From positions 9,293,441-9,357,440 of the forward strand of contig CM072156.1 in the NCBI GenBank assembly GCA_036850595.1: 64,000 nt of DNA. The letters run 5' to 3'. This document shows positions 11,704 to 24,100 of this stretch, one piece after another (positions within the stretch are counted from its first letter, which is position 1; each line of letters begins with the position of its first letter). Below the pieces are notes generated by a model. That model searched no databases. It was not told the origin of the DNA and saw only the letters and a list, made by a program, of their open reading frames with translations. Made by a program: the position numbers and the translations under genes. The DNA comes from Rhyacichthys aspro (taxonomy: Eukaryota; Chordata; Actinopteri; Gobiiformes; Rhyacichthyidae).

Positions 11704-14137
11704 ATGAAGCTGAGCCTCTCTCTGTATATTCTTCTACTTTTTCTACCATCGAACATCAGTGGTGGGAAAATATTGGTGTGGTACACTGAAGGTAGCCACT
11801 GGATTAACATGAAGCCTGTGCTGGAGGAGCTGGTCGACAGAGGACATCAGGTAACAGTCCTGATCCCCAGTGCTTCTCTGTTTATGAACACCAGTGAGAA
11901 ATCTCCTTTTGACTACGAACCCTTTGAAGTTGACTTGTCAAATAAAGAAATTGAAGACTTTCTTGAGGAGTTCCTTTACTTCTCCATGTACGAGATGGAT
12001 CACATGAGCTACCTGCAGATTTACATCAGATTTATTGAGCTAATGAAAACTGACATGGTGTATTCCTTGAAGACTTTGGACGGTGTGCTGAAATCAGAGA
12101 AGATAATGCGGAGACTAAAAGAGGGAAATTTTGATGTTCTCTTTTCTGACCCTATCTACCCCGGCAGTGACTTAGTTGCAGAGATTTTGGGTATCCCGCT
12201 TGTCTTCTCCCTTCGGTTTTCCCTAGCCAATAATTGGGAAAGACAATGCGGTCAGCTTCCTGCTCCACCATCCTTTGTCCCTGGGGCCATGAGTAAACTG
12301 ACTGACAAGATGAATTTCTCAGAGCGAGTGTGGAACTTCCTCTACTACGCCTTGCAAGACTTCGTTATAGATGTGGTTGTATGGTCAGAATTAGACAAAT
12401 ATTACACTGAGATCAAAGGTGAGCAAATGAAAGACTAATGTGTGCACCCATCTTTATCTAGTGGTGACGTACTAGTAAAGATGTTTGACAGTGCTTTTCC
12501 ATTGTGACAGGGACCCCCACTAGAGCTTGTGAAGTGATGAGCAAAGCAGACATCTGGTTAATGCGGACGTACTGGGATTTTAATTTCCCTCATCCTTTCC
12601 TTCCCAACTTTAAATATGTTGGTGGGATTCACTGCAGACCTGCTAAACCCTTAACTGAGGTAGAATTTACAAATGTAAACATACAAAGTGTGAATGTCTG
12701 TCACATAAAATACTTTATTATTGCATTATATTGCAATTGTTGATACTGCAAAGATTAATTTTCAATATATTTCACAGCTCTAATCCAAATCAAAATATTT
12801 GACACTATTTTTTAAATTTTTGCCTCTAAAATGCCACTGTTCCTTTCTTCCTTTCAGATAAATGCCAAATTGCAAATCAATCAATTACATATTGAGCCAG
12901 TGGCTCTACAGTAAACATTTGACCTAAAAAGGTATCACCAAGTTCACAAAATGCAATTTGATTTTTATATCATTTCTTTGCACAGGATTTAGAAGAATTT
13001 GTGCAGAGCTCAGGAGATGCTGGCATTGTCGTCTTCACATTGGGATCCATGATCAACAACATGACAACAGACAAAGCCAACATGATTGCTTCAGGCCTCG
13101 CTCAGATCCCACAGAAGGTCAAATGACCAACTATCCAGCTTTTATGTTCACAGTGTCGGAGTGATAATGGCATGATGACATGTCACTTTTTTATATTGAA
13201 TGCATGACACACGCTTAATAAGTATATTAATAAACTACCCATAAACAACAAATCACATTCAAGATATCCCAGAACACATGCTCTTTATTTTTAACTAATC
13301 TCATAGGTCATTTGGAGATACAGTGGAGAAAAACCCCAAACTCTTGGTGCCAACACAAGAATTTACAACTGGATCCCACAGAATGACCTCCTGGGTAAAA
13401 TTGACAAGTTTACATTTTTTTTAAACAAATTTCACACAATCTTCTAAATTTCAGCGTTTTTGTCTTCAACCAGGTCACCCCAAGACCAAAGCGTTTATTA
13501 CTCACGGCGGCACAAATGGAATCTATGAGGCCATCTACCACGGTGTTCCCATGGTGGGCATCCCCATGTTTGCTGACCAGCCAGAAAATATGGTCCATAT
13601 GAAAGAAAAGGGAGCCGCAGTTACAGTGGACTTTAATTTCATGAAGTCTGAAGATCTTCGAGATGCAGTGAACACCGTTGTCAATGTCAAATCGTAAGTT
13701 TAAGTAGTTCATAAAATAGTAGCCAAGGCACCATTCCATGAATTTAAGGTATTGAATGGTCATTTCCATTCTCAAGTTAGGCCAAGTAACCTTGCCTCTT
13801 TATGTGAGCAATAGAAGTTCAAAATGTTAATGAAAACTGTGTCTTATTTAAAAGGTACAAGGAGAATGCCATGAGACTGTCTACAATCCACCATGACAGA
13901 CCAATGAGTGCTCGAGATGAGGCAGTATTCTGGATCGAGTACACTATGAGAAACAAAGGGGCCAAGCACCTGAGAGTCGAGGCACACAACCTTACCTGGT
14001 ACCAGTACCACAGTCTGGACGTTGCTGCCTTCCTTCTTACTGTTGTTCTGTTTCTCGTATTCATCTTCCTCAAAACTTGCAAGTTTTGTCTCCGGAAATG
14101 CTGCAGCAGAAAGGACAGAAAGACAAAAGCAGAATAA
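11704..14137 (+). CDS. UDP-glucuronosyltransferase, UGT2 type
   Basis: UGTs are ER membrane enzymes that transfer glucuronic acid from UDP-glucuronate to lipophilic substrates such as steroids, bile products and xenobiotics. Six exons (11704-12418, 12511-12659, 12986-13117, 13307-13394, 13474-13693, 13855-14137) give 528 residues. Internal exon sizes of 149, 132, 88 and 220 bp match the UGT2 pattern, with the first half split over two exons, unlike UGT1. Residues 1-20 form a signal peptide. His32 in EGSHW and Asp149 in LFSDP are at the positions of the catalytic pair. The UGT signature ITHGGTNGIYEAIYHGVP lies in exon 5. A C-terminal membrane segment is followed by a basic tail ending KTKAE, a KxKxx ER-retrieval signal. 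It is intact and unaccompanied by tandem copies. The exact UGT2 subfamily cannot be fixed here. Confidence 0.9.
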
Positions 14138-14154
14138 TGCCTTCATATTCCAGT

Positions 14155-14160
14155 AATAAA
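14155..14160 (+). terminator. Polyadenylation signal of the UGT gene
   Basis: AATAAA 18 bp after the stop implies a very short 3' UTR. The remaining 560 bp to the rexo1 stop on the other strand show nothing else clear. Confidence 0.5.
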
Positions 14161-14719
14161 AATGTAAGAATTTATCCATCCTGTGATCACACTACTAGGT
14201 TTTTTCTGTTCTTAAATTATGCAATTGACTGGTTATTATCTCTTTCCTTAAATTGCTGAAGAACTAGTTTAAATTTTGTATTTGCTTCCATCTGTCTTTT
14301 ATGTTACTAATCAGTCAAGTTGGATACAGGTGCCACTGTTTCCTAGAAGCACACCTGTAACTAATTTGATATTAAAAGGCATCAGTTGATTGGCTGGTAG
14401 AAATGGAAAGACACACTGGATTGCATTATGTGACTTTATATTTGTATAATACCACACTCCCCTCAGGCCCATTTAGTATTAAACATTACAATCAATATTT
14501 ACACTAGCATTTTGAAGGGACACAAAACTGAACTTATGATACTGAAAAATACACATAACATAAAATATACATCTAAATAAATAAGGTCAAATAAGGAATA
14601 ATCGCCTTCCACACCATGTCCCTCAAAACTGAATCAGAATCAAGAAAATCAGAGTCAGACAGAGGAGACTCCTATGCACATATATGTTCATGGATGAACA
14701 GTGCCTAAGTAAGTTTGCT

Positions 14720-17700
14720 TTATTGTATTTTTTTCATTTTTCCATCTTCTTTGGCTTTCCATAACATAAGTTCCATGCAGGCAGCCGCATCTTCTGCAGT
14801 GTCATGGCCACAAACTGAAACAAAATGCAGTTATGTAAGAAAGTGCCCCAAAATGTTTTACCATATAGAATAGTGTGTAATACAAGTGTTTGTCCAGAAA
14901 TGACTGATTACTATCATTTCATTCAAAGTTTTCTATAGCTTCATATATAGTTTTCTACAAATGTTTATATTGTCAGTATTGTAATTATCTATAATGACCC
15001 ACCACTCTCCTGGATGATCTTCCTAAGATATTCAGCTGTAAGGCTGTTCAGGGACAGTTTGTGAGGTGGACCCAGACGATGGGGGAAGACCACTGATGTG
15101 TCCACCACCATGCCATGAAACAACTAGAGTAAAAAGGAACATACTGTCTGAAAAATGAATTATTAAATTGGTGCTATAACATTACTCGAAACACATTACA
15201 TGGGGGTTGTGTGTGGCATGTTCTTTTAAATGATTTATTTAATCATTTCATCCAGTATAATCCACTTTAGTGTATTAAAATACTTTCCATTCTCCATCCA
15301 TGCAAATTGACACTGTAGCAATTTGAAACCAATTAAATTTAATGTAGCCTATATGACATGTAACCTTCAAGTATCTAAATCTTTCTTGAAGATTTATAAT
15401 AAATATTAAGGATCAGGGGCCCCTTGCACACAGCTGATCAAATGTTTAAATGATGGGCTCTAGGGTCAGTGCATTGAAATGAGCATGTCTGGGGAATGAA
15501 AACCCTTTCAATATAGTTTCAAGAGGATTCACCCAAACAGTCATTACGCTGTTCATGCTCCACTCCCCACATGTTTCATAACTATTCCAACATGCATAAA
15601 GTTAGTGCACTAATAAAGAATACAAAGCAAATTCTCTCTTGAAAAAGATTGGCAGATTAAATGGTAAAGACTAGTTTAGATCAATCCACTGTTTTTGATG
15701 GCTATGAATAAACAAAAAAACCAAGATCAATCCACTGTTTTTGATGGCTATGAATAAACAAAAACAAGCAGAAAGCGGCGTTAGTCTGCGAGCAGATTAT
15801 CCTAAATCAAAATCCCGGAATAGCCTTTAGGTTCAGTAAATAAGCTTCTTAAAATTGGAACAATATATGTTGAATTGTGTGAACCCATTTTGTTGACATT
15901 CACCTTGAGGACACAGAGGTCTGTTTCCAGGCCATGCCCAATAAGAATAGTGTCAGCACTGATGAAGCTCAATAAAGTCTCTTGGACCTCAGAGAGAGAG
16001 CAGCAGTGCCCCTTCATATCTTCCTCACAGATACCTGAAAACCTACACAGAAAATTTCACACAGAACTAAACTGTTTCTAGAAACACATTTGTTAATTTA
16101 ATTTACCAATTCTGTCGATTTAATTTCTATACTCTATTAAGGTGTGGACTCATACCTGGTGTTATAGTCGATAACTTCATTTTTAGGCCTCACAAAAGTG
16201 TCATAGACAATCTGAAGACTAGAGTTGACCACTGTCACTCGGGACAGCTCCAACCCATGAATGGTATAGCACTGTTAAGAAAAAATATACATTTTTACAA
16301 CAAAGTCTATTTAAGTTTTGGCTACTTTTGCCCTGGTCAGTCACCTAGTTTTACTAAAATATCAATAACTGTGTAGTGACTATTAACTGTAAGTGCTCAC
16401 CATTTCACAATCCAAGGCGTAAACTCCAGGACAACTTGTGTCAGAAGGACATCTAGTGGCAGTTGATACAAACCCATCCATGCTTAAGGAATTACATACA
16501 TGCAACTATCAAAATAGAAAAGACATTAGACTGCACTTTTCAGGTTGTTAGACAGTGTGTTAAACAGAAAATCTACAGCACCTTGAAGACTTGACAACCA
16601 GGAGATCCCATGACTCCCTCACAGCAACTGTAGCGGGTCTCCACACCCCCAGGTACTAGGGACAAAAAGGGAAAGATATAAAGGGGTTACATTTTAATTG
16701 TCATGTTTCACGTGCCTTAATCAGTACCATCTTTACTGTATATTGACTTTGCTCACCTTTATTCTCAATCCCTTTCCCATGATGGTAAGTGCACTCCTCC
16801 ATACGAGTGTGTTTTCCTGTTCGACTCACTGAGTATGTAGCACCACAACGACAGCAAAGTTTCCTGAGGGCTGTTATCAAATTGTCAAAAAGTAAAAATA
16901 AGGGGGGAAAATGAGCACACCAAAAAGACGACCATTGACTTAAGTCAAGCACATCTTAAGCATGCCCTCTAGTGATACAGCATGAGCATTACATGTTAGT
17001 GAGAAATCCAACTCAGAATTACTCATGATTGTCTTTATCGGAAAAAACAACTCCCGTGGGTAGTTTGTGAGGTTTGGTCTTAAGTTCAGACAGAAATGTT
17101 ACAAGTAGCAAAAAATTACCTAAATAAGCACGGACTGATAATGTATTTAGTGGCCTTAAACTAATTTCTTTCAACAGCTTCACCTTTCATAGTAGTACAG
17201 ACAAACTGAGGTGACTTTTACATTTCCCAGCCCTTCAATATTATACACTTGAGTTAGGCTCAGAGAAAAGCAAAGTTTACTATTAGAAAAATGTTAGGAA
17301 CCATGTACTTACGGTCCGCTATGCTTTTTTTGTTGTCAGCAAAAAGAACAGCACTCCCAGGTTTTTCTGGGTGCTGGAGAGGAAAGTTGCTTTCAATCAG
17401 CATTTCCTCAGTCAAAACATAGACCTTCAAACACTCATAAAACGCCACATCCCCTGCCAGAAAAAGAAGAATAAGTTATCTTTTATATTGACTTTTTTAT
17501 TTTGACTTCTTACCTTTTACTCGGTTGATGTTGAGTGGGATGTTGCCCTTTGTTTTTTGACCAATTTGATCTTTATCTGCAATGACATGTTATTACTGAA
17601 ATTTAATCTCAACTATCTGTTTTGCTGTTGCTTTTAATAGAAACTTTACCTTTAACAGCTCCACTACTTTGGTTCCTGAGTCTTTTTAAAGCATTTACTG

Positions 17701-20700
17701 CAATGCTCAGATACTTTAATTTGTTTGCACTCCGATTATAGACAGTCCTTTCCTCAGCAAGAGCCTATCAAGAAGAAAATCAATTTAGCTCTAATCTAGG
17801 ATTTTTAAATAAGCATTGGAAGCAAAAGGATGACACTGACCTTTTCAAATGCTTCATTTACATTAGTTGTTATCTTGAGAAACTCCTCAGTAAATTTGTT
17901 GACATAACTCTGTCTGATGTCACGTGGTACTTTTGCTGCCTCACATTGTTGTTTTATTTTACGTTTAGTAGCCACAGGCTGAAACGTAAAAATATGTCAG
18001 AAACTGGTATAAACAACTGAAAGATGACAGACTCAGAAAAAGGCATGTGACTTACTTTACCTTTATAGCTGCAGTAGTTTGAGTGGGAGTACACTGATTT
18101 GCACTTGACGTTGCAACAGAGCCTGGTGCAGGCTTCTGCGCCAGAGGAGGAATAATCACAGGTAGCATGGTGCGTTTCTGTTGTGATGGTGCAACCCCAG
18201 ACTGATGGCATGTTTGTTTTACAGAGATGAGGTTTGTATTCACTTGACTGATAGGAGTTAGCACTGAAGTAACTTGACTGGAGCTACAAGACACTGGGAA
18301 GGTTCCCTCTGGCAGGACCAAGTGCAGATTGTTGCCCACATCTATAACTGTAGCTCCCAAAGGGATGTAATTGACATATGCCACTAGAAAGATACACACA
18401 ACAAAAAGCTATGTATTTAGACACAGCAACTGATGGGATAGAAAAGAAATGGGATACAATTTTGAGTTAAATTAGTGGATTGGTATCGCAAAACATTTTT
18501 AAAAAATGCGCATGATAAAGTGCATGCTATTTTACAGAACTGTCATACCAATCATTATTAAATGAGCTTAAGAAATTATTAATATTATTATACAAATATT
18601 AATATAGTCCATGAGTTAAACCAGAGCTTACCCTGGCTTGTGGTGGTAGGAGATGGAGGTGCACTCTGGGTCTCAGGCTGCCTTTTAGAAATTGAAGCCT
18701 GACCAGCTTTAATTGAAGCTTTCAGCCTCGAGGCCCTCTGCTCAACTTTGCGGATCATGGAAGGTTGAGAAGCAAACCTTGGTGACACTGGCCCTCGAAG
18801 TGGCACAAGAACCTGGGGTTGTGGTCTGCTCTCAGCCAACAGCTGCTGTTATAGTATTCATTTATACAAGTGTAAACAAGAATATTAAAATATATTTGAG
18901 ATATTATAGATGTACCTCTGTAGGTTTGGCTTCGTGAGCGACCCTCTTCTTTCCAGACAAAGCATGATGTTTTAAATCTACATCCGGTTTCTCCACCGCT
19001 GCATTTCCAACCTAATATTTAGTAAGGCAAGTGTTTCTTTCTTTGTAGTATTTTTCACACATTAATACCTGAGCAACATACATACCAGCACAGGTGGCAG
19101 CTCATTGCTCTTCACCTCATTGTTTGCCTCCATAAATATCCTGTAGCACTCCTCATCTGGGTCACTCTCTGACAGCTCCAGTTCTGAATAGTTTAGCTCA
19201 TTTTCTGAGCTTGAATCAATAACTATAACATCTTTCTTTTCTTTTTGCATTTGCTGCTCATTTGATGCAGATGGCATTTGAGCAGTGTGTGTCAGATTTG
19301 CAGCAGACAAAATATCCTGAGGTTTACAGAGGCTGCCAACAAAAACCATCTCTGCTTGCTCCTGGGGCTGTAAAGAATGACTGTGAATATGGTTTTCTAC
19401 CATTTGTCCTGGCTTCAGTGAGTTTCGGACATTTGGCTGCAGTTGTGATGCCCTTTCTTTTGAAGTATAGTTGTCAGACATTTTGTCAACGGGTTGTTCA
19501 GATTTCTGGGTTTGCTTAGTCAGTTGTTTGCTTACTCGGGTTGTGTTAGGAGTTGCAGTTTTATGGAAAAGTGAATTGTTTTTAAGATCATCACATTGCT
19601 GAGCTTGAGTCATCCTCTGATTTTCACCATATAAACGCTGAGTCATTTTAACAAAAATATTTTCTTCCTCCAACATCAGAGGATTCCATATATTGTTATC
19701 ACTTGTGATGGGAGGATCTGGGGGACCTGAAGACTCAAGACGTTTTGCCACAGTTCTCACATCGTCCAAATGTCCACTTACATTTGATGACACTAATGTG
19801 GCACAAACATGACGATCATTAACAGCTAGAGGATTTGCTGGCTCGTTTTTTCGTTTTATTTTGGCAGGGGAAGTGGGAATGTCGATGATTAGAACATCAT
19901 CATCTTCATTAGATTCAAGGTGCTCTGAAGTGAGTATTCGAGACAGAGGAAGCTTATTAACATCTGGCTTCTTTTGAATTAAAGTACATTGTTCTCTTTT
20001 CAAAGACTGGCCGTTTTTCATTTTGTGCCCCTTATTTGATGAGCTGTAGGACCGCAAGTCTGAGGAAAAGTTGGAGAGAGGGTCATACTCCAAATCAGTC
20101 CTTGGTTTTGAGCCGTCAAGTATGTACCTTCTTGCTCGGGGGCATGATTTAGAAAGAGATGTGTATGAAGAATAAGAATCTTGGGCTACATTTTTACCAG
20201 CCACTTCAAACTTGGAAACAGAAGAGGAATTGGTGATCCCTGATGCCTGTTTAATCTGGTAGTGCGACAGTCTTCTTTGTTCCTGCTCAACTTGGTGCTT
20301 TACGGTTTCAATCTCCTTGTTTATACGCTCAAGTTCTTGGAGGCATTCATCAGTGGCTTCTTCAGTCACAGCTTCAACTGTTTAAAACAGCAATATAGAA
20401 TATTAGCTAATCTATTATTAATATATTAGCCAAATGTTATATAAGACACAAAGCTCTGTTAAAAAGGCAAGGTAAAATATCAAAACAGGCAAAAACGTCA
20501 ATTCAAAACCAAATACCAAATTCAAACCAATGAACGGGTTAATGTGCCACTGACTGTTAGCTAGCATAACAAACCACACTGACCTGTTAAGTCTATCGAT
20601 GATTTGTCCAAAGTACCACACATATCTGGTACTGTCCAAACATGTTTGTACACACAGTGAGGCCGCTCACAAAGCCCACGTTTAAAGAGGGGACAATTTA

Positions 20701-20731
20701 GATTTGCAAAGAAGCCACTAGAAGGCAACAT
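14720..20731 (-). CDS. rexo1: REXO1 RNA exonuclease, DEDDh family
   Basis: REXO1 (Elongin A-binding protein 1) is a nuclear 3'-5' exonuclease homologue. Sixteen exons, read right to left, are 20731-20584, 20377-19086, 19011-18916, 18845-18632, 18383-18061, 17978-17841, 17764-17650, 17576-17514, 17453-17313, 16870-16757, 16655-16582, 16505-16401, 16271-16156, 16042-15904, 15123-15003 and 14814-14720. They give 1097 residues (human about 1221). The start encodes the family's CCCH finger (C-x7-C-x4-C-x3-H in LNCPLFKRGLCERPHCVYKH). A coiled coil and a long disordered region follow in exon 2. The later part keeps the conserved YVNKFTEEFLK and LAEERTVYNRSANKLKYL blocks and a Cys-rich segment (CCRCGATY). 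The nuclease site is complete: Asp938 and Glu940 (ALDCEM), Asp1021 (HGLETDL), His1070 and Asp1075 (GHDTAED). It is head to head with poli. Confidence 0.9.
15679..15766 (+). repeat. 46-bp tandem duplication in a rexo1 intron
   Basis: A 46-bp unit starting GATCAATCCACTG at 15679 is repeated from 15725 with almost no change. It sits in the intron between rexo1 exons 14 and 15. The near-identity suggests a recent slippage or duplication. Confidence 0.85.
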
Positions 20732-21186
20732 TAGCAAAACCCAACTCTCATTAAAGCTAGTGACAAAACTTTTTCGAAAGCGTTGGCAACCACCCAATTA
20801 AAGATAGACCAACAGGTGCCCTTAATGAGCTCTCAGTGAGGTCTGATGCGTTGTTTAAATAAATGGAATTGTAATTTTTTTTTAATTAATTCTACGCGTT
20901 AGTATGTGTTATTGGTTTGACGTTTTTTGTTTTGTTTTTTTTATTTTTTATTTTTTTGCTTTGCCGATCAAGTGTGACGTTGACATACGTGACCAGCCAA
21001 TCCATGCCATACCAAAACTAACCACTAGGAGGCAACAATACGCCACTGAGTGTCTAACCTGCCGGGAAGCTACAAGAAGAAGAGAATGGATTTGCTGTGC
21101 ATGGATAACGCTAAGATGTTTCTCAGTGTATATTATATGACTACAACTTAAAGATTAAGTGCATTTTGCCTGCCCACCTAAACAAA
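20732..21186. promoter_or_regulatory. Shared head-to-head promoter of rexo1 and poli
   Basis: The two start codons are only 455 bp apart on opposite strands, so both transcripts must start inside this interval. It contains T-rich stretches near 20930 and no TATA box in a useful place, typical of bidirectional housekeeping promoters. Confidence 0.6.
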
Positions 21187-24100
21187 ATGGAAATAAGTGA
21201 CGGGGAAGAGGACGATGCCGAGTGGAGGAACAGTTCATGGAGTGATTTACCAGGTAATAAACACTTTAACAGGTCCCTGGATTTAGATCAACTTTCTGCT
21301 GTGTACCCAACAGTAAAGAAGTGTATTTGCGAATTTTTGTGAATTTTCTACCTGGGTCGTCGTTGTTTTGCCATAATTTAAAACAAATCGGTATTCAAAG
21401 TCCTTTACCCAACTATTCGCCTTTTCAATTCTCTGTAGTTTTTTTATTATCTTTTATTTTTTATTTATTCATCAAGATATTTAAGACTATTATATTTTAT
21501 ATTTATTCTATTACATCAGTGTTTCATGTTGTTTACTACTGTGCCTATTTGTTGTTTGTTGTCATGTCTGTTTGTTGTCTTATTTGCTGCTCAATTAATT
21601 TCCCCTGGTGGGATTAATAAAGTCGTCTGAAACTGAATCTGAATTTGCTCTATCTTATCAATGTTCCGAAGCATACATACGTGCCAGCTCCTAATTTTGA
21701 GTGTTTGATGCTATTTCAGACCTGAGTGATACGATGCCACCTTCATCTCCGCACAGAGTCATTCTACATTTTGACTTGGATTGTTTTTATGCTCAAGTGG
21801 AAATGATCAGGAACCCAGCACTAAGAGATGTCCCTTTAGGTAAAATATCACAAAGAGGATTTTGTCATTAAAACATATTTGTTATTGATTTGATGTATTA
21901 CTTTACAGGTATTCAGCAGAAGTACATCATAGTCACCTGTAACTATGTGGCAAGAGATCGAGGTGTCACAAAACTGATGTCTGTCACTGATGCTAAAGAG
22001 AAATGTCCTGAGCTGGTACTAGTGAAAGGAGAAGACTTGACACACTACAGAGAAATGTCATATAAAGTGACAGGTAGGCACAAGCAGTTCAATGTTTTTT
22101 TTTTTAATTATTAAGTCAATTTCCTTACACCCCACTGCACAATTTTCATTTTTTGTCATTTCTTTCTTTATATAGCATCGACTGAAGCTTGCAACTCAAT
22201 TATACTGTATGTCACAATGACATTTCTTCCCATTTCTTGGAGTTGCTTTGAAAAGGGTTGCTATTTACTTAAAGGGAGACTAATGTAAATAATACGTTTT
22301 AGATTCAAAAACCACTTTGTAAAATTGATGATGAAAATTAAAGGGAAGCATTTGGAAGATTTGCTACTACAATGTGTAGGAGTGTTATTGATCTTGGATG
22401 GCAAAATTCTAGATTTTAGAAACCAGCTTGTTTGCCTCCTTAAGATCTTATCTTCAAAATCTAAATATCCTTACCATTTTTAGAGGCCAGTTTTTCTGTG
22501 GTCAGGTTCCCAGTCCTCCCAGTCCGCCGTTGAAACTGTGCCATCAATGGAAAACAAATAACCCCTTCAGTTGCATGAATGAGTGGTGGAGCTACATATC
22601 TTTATCTTTATTGGAAATAAAGACAAGAGTTGGTTCATGGAGCATAATATTCTTCTACACCTTTTCCCCAAACACTGCATGTGAACACAGAAGGGTTTCT
22701 CCATGTGTCTGCTTCAAGGATTGTAACTAGGTCTTTATTTTGTAAAGTTCCTGATTTTCACAGAGCATTATCTCTTTGAATGGGTCAGGCTGACTTGAAG
22801 AGGGGGAGGATGGGGTTGCTTATCAGGCTAGGAAGGCAATAGTTCTACATAATTCTCAATGACTATGTTTAATATACTGTATCACACTGAGTTCAACAAA
22901 TCCATTTTCAAAATAATGTCTGTTGTGTTCACTATTTTTTCATTCAGATTGTAAATATTCATTGTTTCTACCTTTGTTCCCGTACAGAACTGTTGATGTC
23001 ATACTGCCCATTGGTCGAGAGACTTGGATTTGATGAGAACTTCATGGACATCACAGAGATGCTGGAAAAACGGCTTGCACAGTCAAAGAGTTGTTCATTT
23101 AACGGTCATGTCTACAATAATGACAGTATGTACATGTTTCAAATCTGTACATCTTCTGTACTCTTATAGCCCATTGGAAATGTACTCTGTGAGACTTTGC
23201 GAAATTCATATCATGAGCCTCTAGTGTTCTTTCTGTAATTAGTTCCAGATGACAAAGCCAGTATCCACCAATGGCTGGCCATGGGTTCACAAGTTGCAGC
23301 AGAACTAAGAGAAGCCATCCACAACAAACTGGGCCTGACTGGTTGTGCCGGAATTGCTACAAACAAGCTGCTTGCAAAACTTGTGTCAGGCACTTTCAAA
23401 CCAAACCAGCAAACCACTCTGTTGCCAGAGGATGTAAGCAACATCATGGGCAGCCTGAGCAGTCTACGTAAAGTTCCAGGTACAGTTGTGGTGCCTGCTA
23501 TGACTGAAATGTACAAGTCCACTCATTTAATACCGTTGATATAGTTTGTGTATTTTACTGCTATTATTTAACATACAGTGCTGTTGTACAATCCCTAAAA
23601 CCAAAAAACATACTATTTATTTGTACTCTTATATGTGCTTTTTAGACAAAATGTCATTACACATGTCTACTTAGGCATAGGGCATCAAACAGCTAAGAGA
23701 CTTCAGGCTCTAGGACTAACAAGTGTAAAGGACCTAGAGCTTTTCCCGCTGGATGATTTGGTGAGAGAGTTTGGAGGTCCCAGTGCTACGCGACTGAAGA
23801 ATCTAGTAGTCGGTATTGATGACTCAACTGTAAACCCTACTGGGGCACCGCAGGTTTGAAAAATGTTTCTTAAATCAACTGTATAAGCATAATAATAGGC
23901 ACTATTATTTTAAAATAGGGTGTATGTGAAGGGTTGTTTTTTATTGCAGTTATTGTAATGTATGTATATGCACTTGATGTTTCAGTCCCTTAGTGATGAA
24001 GACTCTTTCAAGAAAATGACATCCACTAAAGATGTTATGGAAAAAATTCAAGAACTCCTGAATAATCTAGTTCAGAGGTTGGTCAATGTTATATATTTGG

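Noticed and set aside
18840..18845. Several closely spaced CAG triplets as alternative acceptors of rexo1 exon 4
   Set aside because: They would change only one or two residues; the first acceptor in phase was kept.
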